Positions 8,459-17,405 of a DNA stretch of 61,470 nt are shown here, in pieces; within the stretch, counting starts at the first letter, position 1; every line of letters begins with the position of its first letter. The notes under the pieces were generated by a model. That model was not told the DNA's origin and searched no databases. It saw nothing but the letters and a program-made list of their open reading frames with translations. This DNA is from Hydrogenophaga sp. (GTDB taxonomy: Bacteria > Pseudomonadota > Gammaproteobacteria > Burkholderiales > Burkholderiaceae_C). The stretch covers positions 1 to 61,470 of the forward strand of contig NZ_JAUSOO010000052.1 of NCBI RefSeq assembly GCF_030656115.1, given 5' to 3'. The translations under genes were made by a program, and so were the position numbers.

Positions 8459-9766
8459 CTAGAGCTTGAAGCTGGCAAACTCGTCGTCCCCTTCGGCGAA
8501 GGCAACATGATCAGCCGCACCACCCGTGTCAGGCATGACCTTGATGTCCCCCAGAAGACTTTGCCAAGAGGTGCCCGGGTTTTGCTCCAAGACCGCCAAA
8601 AGGTTGACAAATGCGGTGATCGTCGTGCGCGGCGTCCGAAAGTACATGTCGCCGATGCGCTTCGAGCAGTGCTGCATGAAACTCAAGATACCGTCGTCGG
8701 AGATCAGATGCCTGGTGGAGTCGCCGAAAGCGTAAACCCCTCGGATCTTCAGAAGCAGCATATAGAAGTCCTCCGGTGTCAGGCTGGACAGCGGGACCAC
8801 AGGTCCGCTGAAGTCAACGAGGCCCTCTGAAACGAACGTATTCTGCGCAAGACGGCTTTGCAATGCGGGATAGCTGTACAAGCCGCGCCGGGGATCAAGC
8901 AAAAATTCCGTCGTGCCACCCAACACGAAGCCCAGCCCCACAGCAGTACCCTGCAAAGAGTCATTCAAGATGCGCAGAATCTGCTCGTAGTTGGCATTGC
9001 GTGCTTGGCTGTTGGCCAGTTTGTATATGTTGACCATCTCATCCAGGCTCACCAGCAGACCCGCGAAGCCAGCCAGGCGCACGAAGCGCGACATCAGCTT
9101 GAGCTGGTCGTAGACCGCTGCGTCATCGACGATGTTGCGAACCCCCAGAGCCGCCCGCGCATCGGTCTTCGTGCTGAACTCACCGCGCAGCCAGCGCACA
9201 GCGTCCGACTTCAACTGCTCATTGCCCTCCTCGTGTCCACGGCAATAGGCCGCAATCACGTCGGCAAAGTCGTAGCCGTTCACCAACTCGGTCAGCTGAT
9301 CCAGCTTTTGCCGCAGGACCGCTTCGGTCGAAGCTCCAGACACCTTGGCCTCGGTTTTTGCGGTGGCAATGAATTTTTCGACAATGCCGCCCAAAGCGCC
9401 ACCTTCAGGCCTTGTGCGCGTAGCCAGATTGCGCATCAGCTCCGCGTACAGCGACCGGGCTTGCCCACCGCTGGCGTGCAGCCTGCGGTCCGGATTGAGG
9501 TCGGCGCTGGCCACAACAAGCTTCTTCTCCATGGCTAACGCGCGGACCAGGTTCAGGAAGAAGGTTTTGCCCGCGCCATACTCACCGATCACGATGCGGA
9601 AGGCCGAGCCACCATCGGTCACGCGTTCAATGTCCGTGAGCAGGGTCTTGATCTCCCTTGTGCGCCCAACCTGAATCAGGTGCTGCCCGGCACGGGGAAC
9701 AACGCCTGCACGCAGCGACTGGATGACTGCGTCGCGGTCCTTGGGGCGGATGGCCGGTGTATTCAT
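8459..9766 (-). CDS. BrxD/DUF2791-like ATP-binding protein
   Basis: A 435-residue P-loop ATPase and the first gene of a three-gene minus-strand operon. Walker A is GEYGAGKT (61-68), Walker B is LLVSLDEM (237-244), and a GGTTEFLLDP segment (283-292) is followed by a conserved Arg in LQSRL. The overall pattern (an N-terminal helix ending in VVPRAGQHLIQVGR, then FRIVIGEYGAGKTFFLNLV) is that of the DUF2791 family, which includes BrxD of type 2 BREX. The start ATG at 9766 has GGAG 11 bases upstream and a palindrome further out (9798-9813). No methyltransferase (PglX), phosphatase (PglZ), PglW kinase or PglY is present nearby, so this is not a complete BREX locus. Confidence 0.85.
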   Translation of the reverse strand: MNTPAIRPKDRDAVIQSLRAGVVPRAGQHLIQVGRTREIKTLLTDIERVTDGGSAFRIVIGEYGAGKTFFLNLVRALAMEKKLVVASADLNPDRRLHASGGQARSLYAELMRNLATRTRPEGGALGGIVEKFIATAKTEAKVSGASTEAVLRQKLDQLTELVNGYDFADVIAAYCRGHEEGNEQLKSDAVRWLRGEFSTKTDARAALGVRNIVDDAAVYDQLKLMSRFVRLAGFAGLLVSLDEMVNIYKLANSQARNANYEQILRILNDSLQGTAVGLGFVLGGTTEFLLDPRRGLYSYPALQSRLAQNTFVSEGLVDFSGPVVPLSSLTPEDFYMLLLKIRGVYAFGDSTRHLISDDGILSFMQHCSKRIGDMYFRTPRTTITAFVNLLAVLEQNPGTSWQSLLGDIKVMPDTGGAADHVAFAEGDDEFASFKL

Positions 9767-9797
9767 ACTTTCACTTTCTCCACTATGTCAGTGTTGA

Positions 9798-9813
9798 GAA
9801 TTAAGGCTAATTC
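9798..9813. promoter_or_regulatory. Perfect inverted repeat upstream of the ATPase operon
   Basis: GAATTA-AGGC-TAATTC, a perfect 6-base inverted repeat with a 4-base spacer, lies 31 bases upstream of the ATPase start codon on the minus strand. Its position and AT-rich symmetry fit an operator for a small helix-turn-helix regulator. No such regulator is encoded next to it, so the binding protein, if any, is unknown. It could also be a chance palindrome. Confidence 0.35.
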
Positions 9814-9850
9814 CCTTGAACAGCGGCATTCATGTGCGGCGAAGGCCTCA

Positions 9851-10036
9851 TCAATTGATGCGCACCAGCACGCCCATGCCATTGGAATAGCCGTAGGATC
9901 CTTCCTGATCCGATCTTCGCCGAACTTGTGCAGTTGCAAAGACCGGCACGCAAGTCAGATACAGGCACCAAGCCAAGTATTGCCGGAATTCCCCCGTCTT
10001 TTCCGGGAGGCGAGGACGACCCACAGCACAGCACAT
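9851..10036 (-). CDS. Possible small secreted peptide or relic (low support)
   Basis: A 61-codon ORF in the otherwise empty spacer upstream of the ATPase operon. After a basic N-region it has a hydrophobic stretch ending CVPVFATAQ, which looks like a signal peptide with a cleavage site, followed by only ~24 residues ending SYGYSNGMGVLVRIN. I do not recognise a family. It has an ATG at 10036 but no convincing Shine-Dalgarno site. It could be the remnant of a larger exported protein disrupted when the neighbouring island arrived, or simply chance coding. Confidence 0.15.
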   Translation of the reverse strand: MCCAVGRPRLPEKTGEFRQYLAWCLYLTCVPVFATAQVRRRSDQEGSYGYSNGMGVLVRIN

Positions 10037-10240
10037 TGAGTCGGCGACCTGATTGCTGGCTTAGAAATCGAAAAGACTGGCTTGTGAACTGCGGTAGAAG
10101 CGCATCAGCCACGGAGGGTGGAAAACCGTCTCACGCCGCCACTTCGTCAGACTTTGGCGACGGAACAGCCCACATGAGGGGGGAAAAAACTGGGGTCTTG
10201 CACCACATGTTCTGCTGCAGGACTTCTGCCACGCAGACTC

Positions 10241-10798
10241 CTAAACATGCAAACGCGACGTCTTGGGCAAATGCGACATCAGAAACTCCATCTGGTCGGC
10301 CAGGATGCGGCGGTTGCGCAGAATGAAGTCTTCCCACAGGCTGGGCACATACGGCGCATACAGCAGCGGCATGTGGGCTTGCTCGGGCGTGCGGTTGCCC
10401 TTGCGGTGGTTGCACGACTTGCAGGCCGTCACCACGTTCATCCAGCTGTCTGCGCCCCGCTGCCCCAGCGGCACGATGTGCTCCCGCGTGAGCTGGTCTT
10501 CATGGAAACGCTCCCCGCAGTACGCGCACAGGCAGCGGTCCCGTGCAAACAGCTTGCTGTTGGTGATCGACGGGCGCTGCTCAAACGGGTTGATGCGCGG
10601 CACACCCTGGGTGCCGATAATGGAGTTGATGGTGATGCTGGACTGGCGCCCAGTGAGCGCGTTGTGCCCGCCGCGAAACACGGCCACCTCGGCACCCATT
10701 TCCCAGCGCACTTCGTCCGCCGCGTAGTGCAACACGGCTTCTTCAAGGCTGATCCACGACTGTGGCAACCCCTGCGCAGACAGCTTCAAAACCTTCAA
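10241..10798 (-). CDS. HNH endonuclease (TTG start)
   Basis: A 185-residue HNH-family nuclease. Two zinc-binding CxxC pairs (C91/C94 in RDRCLCAYCGERF and C126/C129 in TACKSCNH) bracket the HNH core with H107 (LTREHIVP), N121 and N130-H131. The family usually starts KVLKLSAQG; the only matching start codon is TTG at 10798, with GGAGGTGG just upstream, and a longer in-frame extension would overlap ribF. The fold, length and C-terminus (PYVPSLWEDFILRNRRILADQMEF) are those of a chromosomal Burkholderiales HNH protein of unknown job, so it is probably resident and not part of the adjacent island. It is divergent from ribF. Confidence 0.85.
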   Translation of the reverse strand: MKVLKLSAQGLPQSWISLEEAVLHYAADEVRWEMGAEVAVFRGGHNALTGRQSSITINSIIGTQGVPRINPFEQRPSITNSKLFARDRCLCAYCGERFHEDQLTREHIVPLGQRGADSWMNVVTACKSCNHRKGNRTPEQAHMPLLYAPYVPSLWEDFILRNRRILADQMEFLMSHLPKTSRLHV

Positions 10799-10952
10799 GA
10801 CCCACCTCCACGTTGAGAACCAACCGGACAATCTGTCTTCAAGACGAGGCCCCCTGCAGACAAAGGGGCACATCTTGTGTGTCAATATACAGCGCTTCTG
10901 TGACAAACACTTTGAACCGCGTCCAACACCCCGGCCTGGACGGACATCGCCC

Positions 10953-12038
10953 ATGAAAATCATCCGAGGTCTGTGGAACCTTCAACACGCCCTGCGCCAC
11001 GAGGCGCCAACAGGCTGCGCGCTCACCATCGGCAACTTTGACGGTGTGCACCGGGGCCACCAGGCCATGCTGGCGCTGCTGATCAACGAAGCCCGCCACC
11101 GCGGTGTGCACAGCTGCGTGATGACCTTCGAGCCGCACCCGCGCGACTACTTTGCTGGGTTGCACCAAAACCCCGATCTGGCCCCAGCCCGCATCGCCAC
11201 CCTGCGCGACAAGCTCGAAGAGCTGGCCCGCTGCGGCGTGGACCGCTGCCTGGTGCTGCCGTTCAACGCCCAGCTCGCATCGCAGCCACCCCAAGACTTT
11301 ATTCAAGACACGCTGGTGCACGCCCTGAATGTGAAATACGTGCTGGTGGGCGACGACTTCTGTTTTGGGGCCAAGCGTGCTGGTGACTACGCCATGCTCG
11401 ACGCGGCCGGCGAACGCCTGGGTTTTGACGTGGCGCGCATGCAAAGCTACGAAGTGCACGGTATCCGCGTGTCCAGCTCGGCGGTGCGCGAAGCCCTGGG
11501 CTGCGGCGACATGGACCGGGTGGCGGCCCTGCTGGGGCGACCTTACGCCATCAGCGGCCATGTGGTGCACGGCCGCAAACTGGGGCGCGAACTGGGCGCC
11601 AGCGCCGAGGGCCAAGGGGATGGCTTTCGCACCCTGAACCTGCGTTTTTCACACTGGAAGCCCGCTGCCAGCGGCATTTTTGCGGTGCATGTGCATGGCC
11701 TGAACCCCGACGGCACACCGCTGACCGGCGTGGCCAACCTGGGCGTGCGCCCCTCGATCGACCCCACCGATGTGAACGGCGGGCGCGTGCTGCTGGAAAC
11801 CCACTGCTTCGACTGGCCCGAAGCGCTGGCCCGCAGCCTGCCCGGCGGGGAGGCCTACGGTAAAATCATCCGCGTGGACCTGCTGCACAAACTGCATGAC
11901 GAACTGAAGTACGACAGTCTGGACGCCCTGACCCAGGGCATTGCCAAGGACTGCAACGACGCTCGTGCGTTTTTTGCCACCCTGCCCACGCAGGCCTATG
12001 GGCAAACCCACCGCCAGACCACGCGCGACCGAATTTAG
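10953..12038 (+). CDS. ribF: Bifunctional riboflavin kinase / FMN adenylyltransferase
   Basis: RibF phosphorylates riboflavin to FMN and adenylylates FMN to FAD. The 361-residue protein has the nucleotidyltransferase signature IGNFDGVHRGH (~26-36), YVLVGDDFCFG and VSSSAVREAL in the N-terminal half, then the riboflavin-kinase domain starting ISGHVVHGRKLGRELG with GVANLGVRPSI. The ATG at 10953 (MKIIRGLWNL) is the normal family start. It heads the conserved ribF-ileS-lspA cluster; ileS begins 119 bases downstream after an inverted repeat. Confidence 0.96.
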   Translation: MKIIRGLWNLQHALRHEAPTGCALTIGNFDGVHRGHQAMLALLINEARHRGVHSCVMTFEPHPRDYFAGLHQNPDLAPARIATLRDKLEELARCGVDRCLVLPFNAQLASQPPQDFIQDTLVHALNVKYVLVGDDFCFGAKRAGDYAMLDAAGERLGFDVARMQSYEVHGIRVSSSAVREALGCGDMDRVAALLGRPYAISGHVVHGRKLGRELGASAEGQGDGFRTLNLRFSHWKPAASGIFAVHVHGLNPDGTPLTGVANLGVRPSIDPTDVNGGRVLLETHCFDWPEALARSLPGGEAYGKIIRVDLLHKLHDELKYDSLDALTQGIAKDCNDARAFFATLPTQAYGQTHRQTTRDRI

Positions 12039-12062
12039 CGCCCGCGCGCACCCGGTCGCCGC

Positions 12063-12137
12063 CCTTCGACAGGCTCAGGGCGAACGGTATCTCTCCCCAG
12101 CATCTTTCAACACCCCGTTCGGGCTGAGCCAGTCGTT
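12063..12137. repeat. Imperfect inverted repeat between ribF and ileS
   Basis: Arms at 12063-12086 (CCTTCGACAGGCTCAGGGCGAACG) and 12116-12137 are complementary at about 18 of 23 positions, with a ~30-base loop. The arm sequence is a motif I recognise as a frequent intergenic palindromic element in beta- and gammaproteobacteria. Transcribed, it would form a long hairpin inside the ribF-ileS mRNA, so it might partially terminate or stabilise transcripts. There is no U-tract. Confidence 0.6.
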
Positions 12138-12157
12138 GTCCCCACCGAGCCGCCCCT

Positions 12158-15082
12158 ATGTCTGAAGCCAAACAACCCCCTGCCGCTGCCAGCAAACCCG
12201 AAGCCAGCGCCTACCGCGCCACGCTGAACATGTCCGATACGCCGTTTCCCATGCGCGGCGACCTGCCCAAGCGCGAGCCGGCGTGGGTCAACGACTGGAA
12301 CAACGGCGGCCTGTACAAACGCCTGCGCGATGCCCGCCAGGGCGCGCCCTTGTTCGTGCTGCACGACGGCCCGCCGTACGCCAACGGCAAGCTGCACATC
12401 GGCCATGCGCTGAACAAGGTGCTGAAAGACATGATCGTCAAGTCGAAACAGCTCGCCGGTTTCGACGCGCAATACATCCCGGGCTGGGACTGCCACGGCC
12501 TGCCGATCGAAAACGCCATTGAAAAACTGCACGGCCGCAACCTGAGCCGCGACGACATGCAGGCCAAAAGCCGCGCGTTTGCCACCGAGCAGATCAACCA
12601 GCAGCGCGAGGACTTCAAGCGCCTGGGCGTGCTGGGTGACTGGGAGCGCCCCTACCGCACCATGGACCCGGCCAACGAGGCGGGGCAAATCCGAGCCTTC
12701 AAGCGCGTCATCGAACGCGGCTTTGTCTACCGGGGCCTGAAGCCGGTGTACTGGTGCTTCGACTGCGGCAGTTCGCTGGCCGAGTTCGAGATCGAATACG
12801 CCGACAAGAAGAGCGACACGCTGGACGTGGCGTTCGAGTCCAACGACGCCGTCGGTCTGGCCCAGGCTTTTGGTCTGGCCGCCCTGCCCGAAGGCAAACA
12901 AGCCTTCGCCGTCATCTGGACCACCACCGCCTGGACCATCCCGGCCAACCAGGCACTCAACGCCCACCCCGAGCTGGAATACGCGCTGGTGGACACGCCC
13001 AAAGGCGTGCTGCTGCTGGGTGCCAACCTGGTGGACAGATGCCTGGAGCGCTTTGGCCTGGAAGGCACCGTGCTGGCCACGGCCAAGGGCGAGGCCCTGC
13101 GTGGCCAGGTGTTCCGCCACCCGCTGCACGACTTGCCGGACAGCGGCAACGCCTTCAGCTACAAGCGCCTGTCGCCGCTGTACCTGGCCGACTATGTGAG
13201 CGACGCCGACGGCACCGGTATCGTGCACTCGGCCCCCGCCTACGGCGTGGACGACTTCAACAGCTGCGTGGCCCACGGCATGGCCTACGACGACATCTTG
13301 AACCCGGTGCTGGGCAACGGCGTCTACACCGATGAGCTGCCGCTCTTTGGTGGCCAGCACATCTGGAAAGCCTGCCCCGTCATCATCGACACGCTGCGCG
13401 AGCACGGCCGCCTCATGGCCACGGTGGGCATCACCCACAGCTACCCGCACTGCTGGCGCCACAAGACGCCCGTGATCTACCGCGCCGCAGCGCAGTGGTT
13501 CGTGCGCATGGACGAGGGCGAGGGTGTGTTCACCAAGGACAAGGCGCCCAAGACCCTGCGCCAGCTCGCGCTGGACGCCATCGCCCACACCCACTTCTAT
13601 CCGGAGAATGGACAGGCCCGCCTGCGCGACATGATCGCCAACCGGCCCGACTGGTGCATCTCGCGCCAGCGCAGCTGGGGCGTGCCGGTGCCCTTCTTTC
13701 TGCACAAAGACAGCGGCGAGCTGCACCCGCGCACCATGGACATCCTGGACCAGGCAGCCGACATCGTCGAAAAGGGCGGCATCGAAGCCTGGAGCCGCGT
13801 GACCGCTGAGGACATCCTGGGCACCGACGACGCGCCGCACTACACCAAGAGCACCGACATTCTGGAAGTGTGGTTCGACTCGGGCTCCACCTTCTGGCAC
13901 GTGCTGCGCGGCAGCCACGCCCAGGCCTACCCCAACGGTGCCTTCCATGCCCAAGGCCCCGAGGCCGACCTCTACCTCGAAGGCCACGACCAGCACCGCG
14001 GCTGGTTCCACAGCTCGCTGCTGCTGGGCTGCGCCCTGTTTGACCGCGCGCCCTACAAAGGCCTGCTGACCCACGGTTTTGCCACCGACGGCCAAGGCCG
14101 AAAAATGAGCAAAAGCCTGGGCAACACGGTGGAGCCGCAAAGCGTCACGAGCAAACTGGGTGCCGAAATCGTGCGCCTGTGGGTGGCCAGCACCGATTAC
14201 TCGGGCGACCTCAACATCGATGACAAGATCCTGGCCCGCGTGGTCGATGCCTACCGCCGCATTCGCAACACGCTGCGCTTCCTGATGGCCAACACGGTGG
14301 ACTTCGACCCCGCCCTTGATGCCGTGCCGCTGGACCAGATGCTGGAAATCGACCGCTACGCGCTGGCCCGAGCGAGCGAATTGCAGGCCCAGATCCTGGC
14401 GCACTTTGACGTGTACGAATTCCACCCCGTGGTGAGCAAGCTGCAGGTGTACTGCTCGGAAGACCTGGGCGCGTTCTACCTCGACGTGTTGAAAGACCGC
14501 CTCTACACCACGGCACCCAAGAGCCTGGCACGCCGCTCAGCGCAAACCGCACTGCACCAGATCACCCACGCCATGCTGCGCTGGATGGCGCCGTTCCTGA
14601 GCTTCACCGCCGAAGAAGCCTGGCCTTTGGTGGCCGGCAAGGCCAACCAGGGCTCGATCTTTTTTGAGACCTTCTTGCCCCTGCCCGCCCCCAACGAAGC
14701 GCTGCTGGCCAAGTGGTCGCGCATCCGCGCCATTCGCGATGTGGCGAACAAAGACATCGAGGCCGTGCGCACCGCTGGGCAGGTGGGTGCTTCGCTGCAA
14801 GCCACGCTGACCATTGCCGCAGGTGCCGACGACGCAGCGCTGTTGCGCTCGCTGGGCGACGACCTGAAGTTCGTCACCATCACATCCACCGCCGTGGTGG
14901 TGGACGGCCCGGAACTGGCTGTGAGCGTGAGCCCCAGCGCAGCCACCAAGTGCGAGCGCTGCTGGCATTACAGCGACGACGTGGGCAGCCACGCCGAACA
15001 CCCCACCCTGTGCGGGCGCTGCGTCAGCAACCTGACTGAGGCCAACGGCACGGGTGCGGGTGAAACCCGCAAGGTGGCCTGA
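12158..15082 (+). CDS. ileS: Isoleucyl-tRNA synthetase
   Basis: Class I aminoacyl-tRNA synthetase charging tRNA-Ile, 974 residues. The HIGH motif is at 80-83 ([10 protein letters not shown]), WDCHGLPIE follows, then the CP1 editing domain ([14 protein letters not shown]), and KMSKS at 649-653 ([10 protein letters not shown]). The C-terminal zinc site has two Cys pairs (CERC and CGRC near residues 932-957). The length is normal for the bacterial type. The first ~24 residues before [14 protein letters not shown] are poorly conserved, so the true start could be a few codons downstream. The stop codon overlaps the lspA start by one base. Confidence 0.97.
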   Translation: MSEAKQPPAAASKPEASAYRATLNMSDTPFPMRGDLPKREPAWVNDWNNGGLYKRLRDARQGAPLFVLHDGPPYANGKLHIGHALNKVLKDMIVKSKQLAGFDAQYIPGWDCHGLPIENAIEKLHGRNLSRDDMQAKSRAFATEQINQQREDFKRLGVLGDWERPYRTMDPANEAGQIRAFKRVIERGFVYRGLKPVYWCFDCGSSLAEFEIEYADKKSDTLDVAFESNDAVGLAQAFGLAALPEGKQAFAVIWTTTAWTIPANQALNAHPELEYALVDTPKGVLLLGANLVDRCLERFGLEGTVLATAKGEALRGQVFRHPLHDLPDSGNAFSYKRLSPLYLADYVSDADGTGIVHSAPAYGVDDFNSCVAHGMAYDDILNPVLGNGVYTDELPLFGGQHIWKACPVIIDTLREHGRLMATVGITHSYPHCWRHKTPVIYRAAAQWFVRMDEGEGVFTKDKAPKTLRQLALDAIAHTHFYPENGQARLRDMIANRPDWCISRQRSWGVPVPFFLHKDSGELHPRTMDILDQAADIVEKGGIEAWSRVTAEDILGTDDAPHYTKSTDILEVWFDSGSTFWHVLRGSHAQAYPNGAFHAQGPEADLYLEGHDQHRGWFHSSLLLGCALFDRAPYKGLLTHGFATDGQGRKMSKSLGNTVEPQSVTSKLGAEIVRLWVASTDYSGDLNIDDKILARVVDAYRRIRNTLRFLMANTVDFDPALDAVPLDQMLEIDRYALARASELQAQILAHFDVYEFHPVVSKLQVYCSEDLGAFYLDVLKDRLYTTAPKSLARRSAQTALHQITHAMLRWMAPFLSFTAEEAWPLVAGKANQGSIFFETFLPLPAPNEALLAKWSRIRAIRDVANKDIEAVRTAGQVGASLQATLTIAAGADDAALLRSLGDDLKFVTITSTAVVVDGPELAVSVSPSAATKCERCWHYSDDVGSHAEHPTLCGRCVSNLTEANGTGAGETRKVA

Positions 15083-15588
15083 TGGCACGCAACCAAGGCA
15101 CTTTCTGGCCCTGGCTCGGCCTGGCCGCAGGCATTCTGCTGCTCGACCAGCTCACCAAGGTGCTGATCCTGGGCTATTACCAACTGGGCGACAGCACCTA
15201 TGTCACCAGCTTTTTCAACGTGGTTCGTGTGCACAACACCGGCGCGGCTTTTTCCTTTTTGGCCTCGGCCGGGGGCTGGCAGCGTTGGTTTTTCACGGCC
15301 ATCGGGGTGGCGGCGGCGGCCTTTATTGTGTGGATGTTGCGTTCGCACCCTGGTCAGAAACTCTTTGCCTTTGCACTGGCCTGCATTCTGGGCGGCGCCA
15401 TCGGCAACGTGATCGACCGCGTGCTGCACGGCTATGTGGTGGACTTCCTGGACTTCCACTGGTCGTTTTTGTCGGGCATTTTTCATGGTGGACACTTCCC
15501 CGCTTTCAACATCGCCGACGCGGGCATCACCATCGGCGCGGTGAGCCTGATACTCGACGAGATTTTGCGGGTTCGGCGCAGCAAGTAG
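15082..15588 (+). CDS. lspA: Lipoprotein signal peptidase (signal peptidase II)
   Basis: Inner-membrane aspartyl protease that cleaves prolipoproteins before the lipidated Cys. The 168-residue protein has four hydrophobic segments and the two catalytic Asp motifs: [18 protein letters not shown] and [11 protein letters not shown]. The pattern [13 protein letters not shown] in the first loop is also typical. The ATG at 15082 overlaps the ileS TGA (TGATG), so the two are translationally coupled. ileS-lspA pairing is widespread. Confidence 0.96.
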   Translation: MARNQGTFWPWLGLAAGILLLDQLTKVLILGYYQLGDSTYVTSFFNVVRVHNTGAAFSFLASAGGWQRWFFTAIGVAAAAFIVWMLRSHPGQKLFAFALACILGGAIGNVIDRVLHGYVVDFLDFHWSFLSGIFHGGHFPAFNIADAGITIGAVSLILDEILRVRRSK

Positions 15589-15600
15589 ACAAAGGCCCCC

Positions 15601-15669
15601 ACGCTCCGCCGCTGCGCGGGTCGCTGCCCCCCGAGGGGGCTGTTTCGCCTTGGGGCGGCCCGGCGGCGA
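15601..15669 (+). repeat. Dispersed GC-rich intergenic repeat, copy 1
   Basis: A ~69-base element containing the stem CCCCCCGAGGGGG flanked by CGCTGCGCGGGTCGCTG and CCTTGGGGCGGCCCGGCGGCGA. An inverted copy (about 90 per cent identical by eye) lies at 44645-44712, and a decayed part may lie at 747-785. It sits between lspA and the aminotransferase gene and may act as a transcription boundary. Elements like this are common in Comamonadaceae genomes. Confidence 0.7.
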
Positions 15670-15758
15670 AACCCTCCGGACCCACGCTACAGCGCTGCGC
15701 GGGTTGTTTGCCCTGTGCTAATCTGACTGGCTGAACCAACAAGCCCTAGGAGACACCC

Positions 15759-16910
15759 ATGCCCGGACTGCTGCCCCACATCGACCCCGACGGTCTGCTT
15801 GAATTTTCGGTGGTCTACACCGACCGCGCGCTCAACCACATGTCCAAGCGCTTTCAGGGCGTCATGACCGGCATATCGGCCATGCTCAAGCGCGTGTACG
15901 GCGCCCACTCGGCGGTGCTGGTGCCCGGCAGTGGCACGTTTGGCATGGAGTCGGTGGCGCGGCAGTTTGCCCACGGCAAGCATGTCATGGTGATCCGCAA
16001 CGGCTGGTTCAGCTACCGTTGGACCCAGATTTTTGACATGGGCGCCATCCCCGCGAGCCACACCGTGCTGAAAGCCCGGCGCACCGGCGAAGGCCTGCAA
16101 GCCGCCTGGGCACCCGCAGCCATTGAAGAGGTGACCGCCGCCATCACGGCAGAGAAACCCGCCCTGGTGTTCGCGCCCCACGTGGAAACCGCCGCCGGCA
16201 TGATGCTGCCTGACGGCTACCTGAGCGCCGTGGCCGACGCGGTGCACGCCGTGGGCGGTCTGTTTGTGCTGGACTGCATCGCCTCGGGCGCCATGTGGGT
16301 GGACATGCAGGCCACCGGCGTGGACATCCTCATTTCGGCGCCGCAAAAAGGCTGGAGCAGCTCGCCCTGCTGCGCCATGGTGATGCTGAGCGAGCGCGCC
16401 CGCCAAGCCATTGACAGCACCCAGAGCACCACCTTTGCGATGGACCTGAAAAAGTGGCTGCAGATCATGGAAACCTACGAAGGCGGTGGCCATGCGTACC
16501 ACACCACACTGCCCACCGACGCCCTGGTGCGCCTGCACGAGACCATGAAAGAAACCGAAGCCTACGGCTATGAACGCGTGCGCCAGGAGCAAATCGCGCT
16601 GGGCCGTTCGGTGCGCGGTCTGCTGGAACAACATGGTTTCCCCAGCGTGTCGGCCCCAGGCTTCCAGGCGCCCGGCGTGGTGGTGAGCTACACCACCGAC
16701 CCCGACATCCAGAGCAGCAAGAAGTTTCTGGCCGCTGGCCTACAAACCGCCGCCGGCGTGCCGCTGCAGTGCGACGAAGGCGCCGACTTCCGCACCTTCC
16801 GCATTGGCTTGTTTGGGCTGGACAAATGGCACGATGTGCCGGCCACGCTGGCGCACCTGGAAGCTGCGCTGGCCACCGTGGCACCGGTGCTGGAGGAGCG
16901 CGCAGCCTGA
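15759..16910 (+). CDS. Class V aminotransferase (alanine/serine-glyoxylate type)
   Basis: A PLP-dependent fold-type I aminotransferase of 383 residues. The Schiff-base lysine is K197 in ISAPQKGWSSSP; other family marks are GSGTFGMESVAR (58-69), HVETAAGMMLP (141-151) and LDCIASGA (171-178). The start follows TAGGAG at 15747-15752. The class comprises alanine-glyoxylate, serine-glyoxylate and related aminotransferases; substrate specificity cannot be fixed. It stands alone, separated from lspA by the dispersed repeat. Confidence 0.88.
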   Translation: MPGLLPHIDPDGLLEFSVVYTDRALNHMSKRFQGVMTGISAMLKRVYGAHSAVLVPGSGTFGMESVARQFAHGKHVMVIRNGWFSYRWTQIFDMGAIPASHTVLKARRTGEGLQAAWAPAAIEEVTAAITAEKPALVFAPHVETAAGMMLPDGYLSAVADAVHAVGGLFVLDCIASGAMWVDMQATGVDILISAPQKGWSSSPCCAMVMLSERARQAIDSTQSTTFAMDLKKWLQIMETYEGGGHAYHTTLPTDALVRLHETMKETEAYGYERVRQEQIALGRSVRGLLEQHGFPSVSAPGFQAPGVVVSYTTDPDIQSSKKFLAAGLQTAAGVPLQCDEGADFRTFRIGLFGLDKWHDVPATLAHLEAALATVAPVLEERAA

Positions 16911-16961
16911 GAGGCTGCGCGGACGGCTCTTGGCATGGATCTTCGGCATTCAGGAGGCCAC

Positions 16962-17405
16962 ATGTTGACCCAATCCCTCGTTCGCCGCTTTGCTGTGGCG
17001 ATCTCGGCCTTTCTGGTGACGGCCGTCGCCGTCGCCCAGCTGGCTCCACCACCCACCGAGGACCAGCTCAAGGCCGCTGGCGCGACACAGATCAAGGGCG
17101 ATGACCTCGCCCAGATGCTGCGCAACCAGACCCTGGAGCACACCAACCTACAGTCGGGTCAGGCCATCTTCATCTTCTACCGCGAAGATGGTCGCCGCTT
17201 TGTCGGCTTGGGCAGCAGCGTGCGGGAAACCAAGTGGTGGATCAAGGACGACATGCGCTGCGAGGACAGCGTGGCCGGGCGCAGCTCGGTGTGCCAGAAA
17301 ATCTACAGACACGGTGACACATTGCGCATCTGCACAGCCGGTGAGGCGCAGTGCCAATGGCTCGTCGAGGCGACGCCGGGCGACGTTCGGAAACTGGCCC
17401 AATGA
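16962..17405 (+). CDS. Small secreted four-cysteine protein, unknown function
   Basis: I do not recognise a family. The 147-residue product starts at 16962 behind CAGGAGG. Residues 1-25 are a signal peptide ending VAVA before QLAPPP. The mature part has four cysteines (C100, C111, C124, C131), which may form two disulfides in the periplasm, and a conserved-looking core of QAIFIFYREDGRRF and ETKWWIKDDMRC. Its stop overlaps the start of the hydrolase gene by ATGA, so the two are co-translated and probably work in the same compartment. Confidence 0.7.
   Translation: MLTQSLVRRFAVAISAFLVTAVAVAQLAPPPTEDQLKAAGATQIKGDDLAQMLRNQTLEHTNLQSGQAIFIFYREDGRRFVGLGSSVRETKWWIKDDMRCEDSVAGRSSVCQKIYRHGDTLRICTAGEAQCQWLVEATPGDVRKLAQ

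Larger units (their letters stand above)
9767..10240. other. 474-base intergenic region between ATPase operon and HNH gene
   Basis: Apart from the palindrome at 9798-9813 and the doubtful short ORF at 9851-10036, I see nothing I can name here. It is less GC-rich than the housekeeping DNA to its right, like the island to its left, so the island's boundary probably falls in this stretch or close to the HNH stop codon. I found no tRNA, integrase or clear direct repeat that would mark an attachment site. Confidence 0.5.

Noticed and set aside
4738..9766. A complete BREX/Pgl type 2 system
   Set aside because: Only BrxD-like and BrxHI-like proteins are present; no PglX methyltransferase, PglZ, PglW or PglY is in the window.
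10241..10798. HNH gene as fourth member of the defence-like island
   Set aside because: It is separated by 474 bases, and its sequence looks like a resident Burkholderiales HNH protein rather than cargo.
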